Assembly (NCBI RefSeq): GCF_029690045.1
Contig: NZ_CP121464.1
Location: 682,001-746,000 of the forward strand
Reading direction: 5' to 3'
Source: Janthinobacterium rivuli
GTDB lineage: Bacteria > Pseudomonadota > Gammaproteobacteria > Burkholderiales > Burkholderiaceae_D
DNA: 64,000 bases
In this document: piece after piece, positions 57,542 to 64,000 of the stretch
Position numbering within the stretch: position 1 is the stretch's first letter
Layout: each line of letters begins with the position of its first letter
Position numbers and translations under genes: made by a program
Notes under the pieces: generated by a model
Database searches by the model: none
Told to the model about the DNA's origin: nothing
What the model saw: only the letters and a program-made list of their open reading frames with translations

Positions 57542-58876
57542 TTGGCGACTAATCCACAACTTGCTAAAAGTGCAGCGGCCGGTTTCCCTTGGGGACGGCT
57601 CTGGTTTTTGCTTGGCGCATTGGTGGTTTATCGTATCGGTGCTCACGTCCCGGTTCCCGGGATTGACCCGACACAATTAGCCTCGCTGTTCAAGGAGCAC
57701 GAAGGCGGCGTCCTGGGCATGTTCAACATGTTCTCGGGCGGTGCCTTGTCTCGTTTTACAGTGTTTGCGCTGGGTATCATGCCTTATATCTCGGCCTCGA
57801 TCATCATGCAATTGCTGTCGATCGTGTCACCGCAGATGGAAGCGTTGAAAAAAGAAGGCGAAGCAGGTCGTCGCAAGATCACCCAGTACACCCGGTATTT
57901 CACGGTTGCCCTGGCACTGTTCCAAGCGTTAGGCATTGCAGTCGCACTGGAGTCGCAAGCTGGTCTGGTGTTGGAACCTGGTCTTGCATTCCGCTTCGTG
58001 ACGGTCGTCACTTTGTTGACCGGAACAATGTTTTTGATGTGGTTGGGTGAGCAAATTACCGAGCGTGGTTTAGGTAATGGCATCTCGATCATCATTTTTG
58101 CCGGGATTGCAGCAGGTCTGCCGTCGGCGTTGGGTGGCTTGTTCACTCAAGTGTCGAATGGTTCGATCGGCAGCTTCAGCGCGATTTTCATCGTGATCCT
58201 GGTAGCACTGGTAACGTACTTCGTCGTATTCGTCGAACGTGGTCAGCGCAAAATATTGGTCAACTACGCGAAGCGCCAGGTAGGCAACAAGATTTATGGC
58301 GGTCAAACCAGCCATTTGCCGTTGAAGCTGAACATGGCCGGCGTGATCCCGCCGATCTTTGCTTCTTCGATCATCTTGTTCCCGGCCACTATCGTGGACT
58401 GGTTTTCAAAGGGCGCCGACAACGCTAACCCTGCGGTGCGGTTCTTGAAAGATTTGGCAGCATCGATGGGGCCTGGTGAGCCTATCCATGCGCTGTTGTA
58501 CGCAGTGGCGATCGTGTTTTTCTGTTTCTTCTATACAGCGCTGGTGTTTAACAGCAAGGAAACAGCGGATAACTTGAAGAAAAGCGGTGCGTTCATTCCC
58601 GGGATCCGTCCAGGCGAGCAGACAGCCCGTTACATCGACAAGATCCTGACACGCTTGACACTTGCCGGCGCAGTCTACATCACCCTGGTGTGTTTATTGC
58701 CGGAATTTATGCAAGCCCAGTGGAAAGTACCATTCTATTTCGGCGGTACTTCTTTATTGATTATTGTAGTTGTCACCATGGATTTCATGGCGCAAGTACA
58801 GAACTACGTGATGTCGCAGCAATATGATTCGCTGCTGCGCAAAGCAAATTTCAAGGGCGGAATTCCGACGCGTTAA
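57542..58876 (+). CDS. secY: Protein translocase subunit SecY
   Basis: 444 residues with ten membrane helices forming the SecYEG channel. Helix 1 [21 protein letters not shown], plug-region sequence [24 protein letters not shown], and the cytoplasmic loops [15 protein letters not shown] and [12 protein letters not shown] that contact SecA or the ribosome. The start is TTG at 57542, with GGAG 6 bases upstream. Exports the many signal-peptide proteins encoded in this window. Confidence 0.98.
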   Translation: MATNPQLAKSAAAGFPWGRLWFLLGALVVYRIGAHVPVPGIDPTQLASLFKEHEGGVLGMFNMFSGGALSRFTVFALGIMPYISASIIMQLLSIVSPQMEALKKEGEAGRRKITQYTRYFTVALALFQALGIAVALESQAGLVLEPGLAFRFVTVVTLLTGTMFLMWLGEQITERGLGNGISIIIFAGIAAGLPSALGGLFTQVSNGSIGSFSAIFIVILVALVTYFVVFVERGQRKILVNYAKRQVGNKIYGGQTSHLPLKLNMAGVIPPIFASSIILFPATIVDWFSKGADNANPAVRFLKDLAASMGPGEPIHALLYAVAIVFFCFFYTALVFNSKETADNLKKSGAFIPGIRPGEQTARYIDKILTRLTLAGAVYITLVCLLPEFMQAQWKVPFYFGGTSLLIIVVVTMDFMAQVQNYVMSQQYDSLLRKANFKGGIPTR

Positions 58877-58894
58877 GCGCGGTAAACATACCGA

Positions 58895-59113
58895 ATGGCA
58901 AAAGACGACGTCATACAGATGCAGGGCGAGATTCTTGAGAATCTCCCAAATGCAACATTTCGAGTGAAGCTGGAGAACGGACACGTGGTGCTCGGGCATA
59001 TTTCAGGTAAAATGCGGATGAACTATATTCGCATTCTCCCTGGAGACAAGGTGACGGTGGAGTTAACGCCGTACGACCTGAGCCGAGCCCGCATTGTGTT
59101 CCGTACCAAGTAA
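58895..59113 (+). CDS. infA: Translation initiation factor IF-1
   Basis: 72 residues with an S1/OB fold: [39 protein letters not shown] and [18 protein letters not shown]. It is placed between secY and rpmJ, as in most betaproteobacteria. Confidence 0.98.
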   Translation: MAKDDVIQMQGEILENLPNATFRVKLENGHVVLGHISGKMRMNYIRILPGDKVTVELTPYDLSRARIVFRTK

Positions 59114-59155
59114 CACACTGAATCAAACCAAAGAAGCGAAAGAAAGAGCCCAAAA

Positions 59156-59269
59156 ATGAAAGTTCTCGCATCAGTCAAGCGGATCTGCCGCAACTGCAAG
59201 ATCATCAAGCGCAAAGGCGTAGTCCGCGTTATCTGCGTGGAACCACGTCACAAGCAGCGTCAAGGTTAA
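59156..59269 (+). CDS. rpmJ: 50S ribosomal protein L36 (zinc-ribbon form)
   Basis: 37 residues, [18 protein letters not shown] followed by [19 protein letters not shown]. Zinc ligands C11, C14, C27 and H32 are all present. Short, but unmistakable between infA and rpsM. Confidence 0.97.
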   Translation: MKVLASVKRICRNCKIIKRKGVVRVICVEPRHKQRQG

Positions 59270-59283
59270 TCGAGGAATAACAA

Positions 59284-59649
59284 ATGGCACGTATTGCAGG
59301 GGTTAATATCCCAAATCATCAGCATACCGTTATCGGCCTGACGGCCATCTACGGTGTGGGCCGTCCACGCGCAGAGAAAATCTGTGCATCGACCGGTGTA
59401 GCAACCAACAAAAAGATCAAAGATCTGGATGACAGCGAACTGGAAAAGCTGCGCGATGAAGTAGGTAAATTCATCGTCGAAGGCGATCTGCGTCGTGAAC
59501 TGTCCATGAACATCAAGCGTTTGATGGATCTGGGTTGCTACCGCGGCATGCGTCATCGTAAGGGTCTGCCTTGCCGTGGCCAGCGTACGCGTACGAACGC
59601 ACGTACCCGCAAGGGACCGCGTAAAGCCGCTCAATCGCTGAAAAAATAA
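59284..59649 (+). CDS. rpsM: 30S ribosomal protein S13
   Basis: 121 residues: [25 protein letters not shown], then [22 protein letters not shown] and a basic tail ([12 protein letters not shown]). Contacts P-site tRNA and S19. First gene of the alpha block. Confidence 0.98.
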   Translation: MARIAGVNIPNHQHTVIGLTAIYGVGRPRAEKICASTGVATNKKIKDLDDSELEKLRDEVGKFIVEGDLRRELSMNIKRLMDLGCYRGMRHRKGLPCRGQRTRTNARTRKGPRKAAQSLKK

Positions 59650-59666
59650 TCCGCTAGGGAATAATT

Positions 59667-60071
59667 ATGGCTAAGTCGCAAAATAACGCCGCATCAGCAC
59701 GCGTGCGTAAAAAAGTTAAAAAGAACGTCGCTGAAGGCATCGCACATGTCCACGCTTCGTTCAATAACACCATCATTACCATCACCGATCGTCAAGGCAA
59801 TGCCTTGTCGTGGGCTACCTCCGGCGGTGCAGGCTTCAAGGGTTCGCGTAAATCGACCCCATTCGCAGCGCAGGTCGCCGCGGAAGCCGCTGGTAAAGTG
59901 GCTGTTGAGTGTGGCGTCAAGAACCTGGAAGTACGTATCAAGGGCCCAGGTCCTGGTCGTGAATCCGCCGTTCGCGCGCTGAACAACCTGGGCATCAAGA
60001 TCACCGAGATCCAGGACGTGACGCCGGTACCGCACAACGGTTGCCGTCCACCGAAACGTCGTCGTATCTAA
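59667..60071 (+). CDS. rpsK: 30S ribosomal protein S11
   Basis: 134 residues: [41 protein letters not shown] and the conserved end [15 protein letters not shown]. Lies on the 30S platform. Followed by a 258-base gap before rpsD. Confidence 0.98.
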   Translation: MAKSQNNAASARVRKKVKKNVAEGIAHVHASFNNTIITITDRQGNALSWATSGGAGFKGSRKSTPFAAQVAAEAAGKVAVECGVKNLEVRIKGPGPGRESAVRALNNLGIKITEIQDVTPVPHNGCRPPKRRRI

Positions 60072-60080
60072 GATAGTGTT

Positions 60081-60106
60081 GCAGAGGGCGCTTCGGCGCC
60101 AGCTGC
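60081..60106 (+). other. Hairpin in the rpsK-rpsD gap
   Basis: GCAG-AG-GGCGC, loop TTCG, GCGCC-AG-CTGC: a UUCG-capped stem with one internal AG/AG loop, directly after rpsK. TTTGCT follows. It may end the rpsM-rpsK transcript or act as an RNA-stabilising 3' structure. Confidence 0.5.
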
Positions 60107-60191
60107 TTTGCTGTCTGTTGTAACTCAGTACAGTTGTGTGAAAACGCTGGAGCAGGGAGCCGGAAACGGTTATACTGCCCGGCTGTTCTTG

Positions 60192-60219
60192 CCTGTCAAA
60201 TCCTGTTTGACGGGTTTTT
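60192..60219 (+). terminator. Intrinsic terminator upstream of rpsD
   Basis: CCTGTCAAA (60192-60200) pairs with TTTGACGGG (60206-60214), including one G-T pair; loop TCCTG; then five T residues. It lies only 16 bases downstream of a TATACT -10-like hexamer (60171-60176). Confidence 0.8.
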
Positions 60220-60329
60220 CGTTTTCAGCCACCGTCTGATTGAAACCAAATCAGACTAGCGCCTAACCGCATCAGTGTGTTTGATCATGCATGTGGCTGG
60301 GGCGTTATCATTTAAAAAAAGGAAGTATC

Positions 60330-60953
60330 GTGGCACGTTATATCGGACCTAAAGCAAAACTTTCCCGCCGTGAAGGTACAGACCTGTTCCTGAAGAGCGC
60401 ACGTCGCTCGCTGGACAGCAAGTGCAAACTGGACGTCAAGCCAGGCCAGCACGGTGTCAAATCCGGCGCCCGCACCTCGGACTACGGTAACCAACTGCGC
60501 GAAAAGCAAAAAGTCAAGCGCATGTACGGCGTGCTGGAACGTCAATTCCGCCGCTACTTCGCTGAAGCAGACCGTCGTAAAGGCAACACCGGCGAAACGC
60601 TGTTGAAGTTGCTGGAAACGCGTCTGGACAACGTTTGCTACCGCATGGGCTTTGGCTCGACCCGCGCTGAAGCGCGTCAATTGGTCAGCCACAAAGCGTT
60701 CACCGTGAACGGTATCGTTGTGAACATCGCTTCGTACGCAGTCAAAGTTGGCGACATCGTTGCTGTTCGTGAAAAATCGAAAAAGCAAGTGCGTATCGTT
60801 GAAGCACTGTCGCTGGCTGAACAAGTTGGTATGCCTAGCTGGGTTTCGGTTGATGCCAAGAAAATGGAAGGTACTTTCAAGTCCCTGCCAGAGCGTAACG
60901 AAATCGCTAACGACGTCAACGAATCGCTGATCGTCGAGCTGTACTCGCGTTAA
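60330..60953 (+). CDS. rpsD: 30S ribosomal protein S4
   Basis: 207 residues from a GTG start at 60330 ([19 protein letters not shown]), with AAAGGAAG upstream. S4 RNA-binding domain: [34 protein letters not shown] is represented in full. The N-terminal part lacks a zinc-binding Cys cluster. Primary 16S rRNA binder and translational repressor in E. coli. It sits between two intrinsic terminators. Confidence 0.98.
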   Translation: MARYIGPKAKLSRREGTDLFLKSARRSLDSKCKLDVKPGQHGVKSGARTSDYGNQLREKQKVKRMYGVLERQFRRYFAEADRRKGNTGETLLKLLETRLDNVCYRMGFGSTRAEARQLVSHKAFTVNGIVVNIASYAVKVGDIVAVREKSKKQVRIVEALSLAEQVGMPSWVSVDAKKMEGTFKSLPERNEIANDVNESLIVELYSR

Positions 60954-60972
60954 TAGCAGTTAGCACCATCAC

Positions 60973-61004
60973 CGCCCACTCGTTTTCTTTCGGGTGGGCG
61001 TTTT
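60973..61004 (+). terminator. Intrinsic terminator between rpsD and rpoA
   Basis: CGCCCACTCG (60973-60982) pairs with CGGGTGGGCG (60991-61000), 10 bp including one G-T pair; loop TTTTCTTT; then TTTT. Confidence 0.85.
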
Positions 61005-61061
61005 ACTAATGCCATCAGCCTTATCGGTGTAATGAGCCGAGGGTATTGAAAAGGACATTTC

Positions 61062-62039
61062 ATGCAAAACAGTTTGTTGAAGCCACGTATTATCGATGTT
61101 GAAGCTCTCGGTGCAGGTCACGCCAAGGTCGTGATGGAACCGTTCGAGCGCGGCTATGGCCACACATTGGGTAACGCGTTGCGCCGCGTTCTGCTGTCGT
61201 CGATGGTAGGCTACGCGCCGACCGAAGTGACGATCGCTGGCGTCGTCCACGAATATTCCTCCCTCGATGGCGTGCAAGAGGACGTCGTCGATCTGTTGCT
61301 GAACTTGAAGGGTGTGGTTTTCAAAGTCCACAACCGCGATTCGGTAACCCTGACCCTGAAAAAAGAAGGCGAAGGCGCGATCCTGGCCTCCGACATCGAC
61401 CTGCCGCATGACGTCGAACTGATCAACCCTGACCACGTGATCGCCCACCTGACCGCTGGTGGCAAGCTGGACATGCAGATCAAGGTTGAAAAAGGCCGCG
61501 GCTACGTTCCTGGTAACGTGCGTCGCCTGTCGGAAGACACGAACAAGACCATCGGCCGCATCATTCTCGATGCGTCGTTCTCGCCAGTGCGCCGTGTATC
61601 GTACTTCGTTGAATCGGCTCGCGTTGAACAACGTACCGACCTGGACAAGCTGATCATCAACATTGAAACCAACGGCGTGATCTCGCCGGAAGAAGCGATC
61701 CGCCAGTCGGCCCGCGTTCTGGTGGACCAGTTGAATGTGTTCGCCGCCCTGGAAGGCACGGAAGCCGCCGCCGAAGCGCCATCGCGCGCTCCGCTGGTCG
61801 ATCCTATCCTGTTGCGTCCAGTCGACGACCTGGAGTTGACCGTGCGTTCGGCGAACTGCCTGAAAGCGGAAAACATCTACTACATCGGCGACCTGATCCA
61901 ACGTTCGGAAAACGAACTGCTGAAAACGCCAAATCTGGGCCGCAAGTCCCTGAACGAAATCAAGGAAGTGCTGGCATCGCGCGGCTTGACCTTGGGCATG
62001 AAGCTGGAAAACTGGCCGCCTGCCGGCCTGGAAAAGTAA
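61062..62039 (+). CDS. rpoA: RNA polymerase alpha subunit
   Basis: 325 residues. The N-terminal dimerisation domain has [20 protein letters not shown] and [20 protein letters not shown]; the flexible linker carries Ala/Glu; the C-terminal domain has [24 protein letters not shown] and [13 protein letters not shown], for UP elements and activators. SD AAAAGGA. It is flanked by intrinsic terminators on both sides, which is unusual for an alpha operon gene. Confidence 0.98.
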   Translation: MQNSLLKPRIIDVEALGAGHAKVVMEPFERGYGHTLGNALRRVLLSSMVGYAPTEVTIAGVVHEYSSLDGVQEDVVDLLLNLKGVVFKVHNRDSVTLTLKKEGEGAILASDIDLPHDVELINPDHVIAHLTAGGKLDMQIKVEKGRGYVPGNVRRLSEDTNKTIGRIILDASFSPVRRVSYFVESARVEQRTDLDKLIINIETNGVISPEEAIRQSARVLVDQLNVFAALEGTEAAAEAPSRAPLVDPILLRPVDDLELTVRSANCLKAENIYYIGDLIQRSENELLKTPNLGRKSLNEIKEVLASRGLTLGMKLENWPPAGLEK

Positions 62040-62058
62040 TTCGTAGTTGTAGCAAACT

Positions 62059-62084
62059 GCCTGGGACAGGTGTCCCAGGCTTTT
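62059..62084 (+). terminator. Intrinsic terminator between rpoA and rplQ
   Basis: Perfect 9-bp GCCTGGGAC / GTCCCAGGC with loop AGGT, followed by TTTTATTTTG. Confidence 0.9.
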
Positions 62085-62172
62085 ATTTTGTAGTACCAAA
62101 CCGGCCCGCGATGAAGCTTCTGCCTCATTGATCGAAGAGCTGGAATTTAAACACTCACCGAAAGGATTTATC

Positions 62173-62565
62173 ATGCGTCACGGTCACGGCCTCCGTAAAC
62201 TGAATCGTACCTCGTCCCACCGTCTGGCAATGCTGCGCAACATGACAGTATCGCTGCTGCGTCACGAAGCGATCAAAACCACCCTGCCAAAAGCAAAAGA
62301 ACTGCGCCGCGTTGTCGAGCCAATTCTGACCCTGGGCAAAACCGATTCCCTGGCAAACAAGCGTCTGGCCTTCAACCGCCTGCGCGACCGTGAAATGGTC
62401 GTCAAACTGTTCGCTGAACTGGGCCCACGTTTCGCCAACCGTAACGGTGGTTATGTACGTATCCTGAAAATGGGTTTCCGCGTCGGCGATAACGCTCCTA
62501 TGGCGTTCGTTGAACTGATGGATCGTCCAGATACGACCGAAGCAGTTGAAGTTGCTGGCGAGTAA
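62173..62565 (+). CDS. rplQ: 50S ribosomal protein L17
   Basis: 130 residues from the ATG at 62173 ([17 protein letters not shown]), with AAAGGA upstream. [23 protein letters not shown] and [14 protein letters not shown]. Last gene of the ribosomal supercluster; a strong terminator follows. Confidence 0.98.
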   Translation: MRHGHGLRKLNRTSSHRLAMLRNMTVSLLRHEAIKTTLPKAKELRRVVEPILTLGKTDSLANKRLAFNRLRDREMVVKLFAELGPRFANRNGGYVRILKMGFRVGDNAPMAFVELMDRPDTTEAVEVAGE

Positions 62566-62586
62566 TCCCAGTAATTGCATCTGAGA

Positions 62587-62611
62587 AAGCCAGGCCTAGC
62601 CTGGCTTTTTT
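62587..62611 (+). terminator. Intrinsic terminator after rplQ
   Basis: AAGCCAGGC / GCCTGGCTT with loop CTA, then TTTTTT. Ends the ribosomal cluster. Confidence 0.92.
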
Positions 62612-62723
62612 GTTTTCTGCTGCAGCTATCCTTGCTGCGGTGTACTATTCTTCTTTCGCGCCGGCCCGGCACAAGCGCTGCCTGCTCCGCGCGTCCTCTG
62701 TCGAATGGTCGAAAAGGTAGTTC

Positions 62724-64000
62724 ATGTCCCGTTTCCCCTCCAGCGCCACCGCGCGCGCCGCTCCCCTGCATCAACTGCTGATCTGGTTTGCCACCTGTTT
62801 GCTGCTGGCCATGGCCGTCTTTGGCGCCAGTCATGCCCGTGCCGACGATGAATTCCTCGATCCGGAACTGGCCTTCAAGTTTTCCGCCCGCATGCAGGAC
62901 CCGTCCACCATCGCCGTCACGTATGTGATCGCCGATGGCTACTATATGTACCACGAGCGCTTCAAATTTGAAGCCGTGGGCGCCAAACTGGGCACGCCCG
63001 TGTATCCGGCTGGCAAGGTCAAGTTTGACGACACCTTCCAGAAGAACGTGGAAACGTTCCGCAAGACGCTCACCATCACGATTCCTGTGGAAGCGGCCGG
63101 CGCGTTCACCCTGAAGGCGACGGGCCAGGGCTGCTCCGACAAGGGCTTGTGCTATGCGCCGCAGGATGCCACGGCCCAGCTGGTGGGCCGTGGCGGCGGC
63201 CAGAGCATGGCGCCGGGCACAGGTCTGCCGTCGAAATTCGCCTTGCCCGCCGCGCCCGCCGTTGACACGGCGGCCGTCAACGGCCCGCAGGCGCAGGCGT
63301 CGCCTGGCGTGTCCGTGCTGAGCATTCCCCAGGCGAACATCACCAGCACGCCCGAGCCGGTCGCGGCGGCGCCCGTGGCGGCCAGCGCCGCGCCGGCGCA
63401 AAGCGAGATGGGCAAGATCGAAGCGGCGTTGAAGGGTGGCAAGCTGCTCGTTATCGTGCCTCTGTTCATGCTGCTGGGTCTGGGCCTCGCCTTTACGCCG
63501 TGCGTGCTGCCGATGGTGCCGATCTTGTCGTCGATCATCATCGGCGATGGCGCCAAGGTCAGCCGTTCGCGCGGCTTGCTGCTGTCGCTGACGTATGCGC
63601 TGGGCATGGCCATCGTCTACACGGCGCTGGGCGTGGCGGCCGGCCTGGCGGGCGAAGGCCTGGCGGCGCAACTGCAAAACCCGTGGGTGCTGGGTTTCTT
63701 TGCCTTGCTGATGGCGGGCCTGGCCCTGTCGATGTTCGGTTTTTATGAGCTGCAAGTGCCGGCTTTCCTGCAAGGCAAGCTGACGTCCGTGTCGAACCAG
63801 CAATCGTCGGGCCGCCTGGCGGGCGTGTTCGTCATGGGCGCCATTTCCGCCCTGATCGTGGGGCCATGCGTGGCCGCGCCGCTGGCCGGCGCCTTGCTGT
63901 ACATCAGCCAGACGCGCGACGTCGTCATCGGCGGCGGCGCCCTGTTTGCCATGGCGGTGGGCATGAGCGTGCCCTTGCTTCTGGTCGGCGTGTCGGCCGG
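62724..64000 (+). CDS. dsbD: Thiol:disulfide interchange protein DsbD, C-terminus cut by window edge
   Basis: 425 complete codons are present and the frame is open at the right edge. Signal peptide (about 20-42, IWFATCLLLAMAVFGASHARA); the N-terminal periplasmic domain DsbD-alpha with its redox pair in GQGCSDKGLCYA; an Ala/Pro-rich linker of roughly 90 residues; then the membrane domain with redox cysteines in FTPCVLPM and VGPCVAAP. The C-terminal thioredoxin-like domain lies beyond the window. It moves electrons from thioredoxin to periplasmic disulfides. cutA, often between rplQ and dsbD, is absent. Confidence 0.95.
   Translation, partial: MSRFPSSATARAAPLHQLLIWFATCLLLAMAVFGASHARADDEFLDPELAFKFSARMQDPSTIAVTYVIADGYYMYHERFKFEAVGAKLGTPVYPAGKVKFDDTFQKNVETFRKTLTITIPVEAAGAFTLKATGQGCSDKGLCYAPQDATAQLVGRGGGQSMAPGTGLPSKFALPAAPAVDTAAVNGPQAQASPGVSVLSIPQANITSTPEPVAAAPVAASAAPAQSEMGKIEAALKGGKLLVIVPLFMLLGLGLAFTPCVLPMVPILSSIIIGDGAKVSRSRGLLLSLTYALGMAIVYTALGVAAGLAGEGLAAQLQNPWVLGFFALLMAGLALSMFGFYELQVPAFLQGKLTSVSNQQSSGRLAGVFVMGAISALIVGPCVAAPLAGALLYISQTRDVVIGGGALFAMAVGMSVPLLLVGVSA

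Overview
The window looks like the chromosome of a Gram-negative betaproteobacterium of the family Oxalobacteraceae (Janthinobacterium, Massilia or Duganella-like). This rests on GC-rich codon use, a betaproteobacterial order of ribosomal protein genes ending in rpsK-rpsD-rpoA-rplQ-dsbD, a PEP-CTERM sorted protein, and CreBCD. The genus is an inference from gene content and style, not from a search.

Left third (1-25.5 kb): a chemoreceptor cut by the left edge; an Lrp-type regulator divergent from an unusual desulfurase/metallo-beta-lactamase-like/rhodanese fusion; a giant cyclic beta-1,2-glucan synthase; a GDT1-family cation exporter behind a yybP-ykoY (Mn2+) riboswitch; three consecutive genes for exported hydrolases (two unrelated M1 metallopeptidases and a SxxK serine hydrolase); an exported methyltransferase; a MocR regulator divergent from a flavin split-barrel protein; a spermidine-synthase-like protein; and a PEP-CTERM protein with a clear sigma-70 promoter.

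Middle (25.5-36.6 kb): a six-gene minus-strand operon encodes a MacAB-like tripartite transporter (adaptor, ATPase, two FtsX-type permeases) followed by its own NtrC-family response regulator and histidine kinase. A near-consensus sigma-54 -24/-12 element lies directly before the first gene, with five TGTCCR direct repeats further upstream, so the system probably regulates itself. Next come a membrane-anchored MutS-like ATPase and a phosphoethanolamine transferase.

Right part (36.6-62.6 kb): the str-S10-spc-alpha ribosomal supercluster (rpsL to rplQ, with fusA, tuf, secY, infA, rpoA). These genes use CCA/CCT for proline far more than their neighbours, as expected for highly expressed genes. 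The cluster is broken between rpsJ and rplC by about 6.4 kb: a strong hairpin follows rpsJ, then a DUF817 membrane protein, a lipoprotein, creB-creC-creD, and two tandem 62-residue secreted peptides with a mirror-symmetric six-cysteine pattern. rplC then restarts from its own promoter. Intrinsic terminators also sit before rplN, rpsD, rpoA and rplQ. The window ends inside dsbD. No rRNA, tRNA, CRISPR array, phage or insertion sequence was seen.

The best candidates for something little described are the paired CX3C peptides, the desulfurase-rhodanese fusion, the membrane MutS-like protein and the self-regulated sigma-54 efflux operon.
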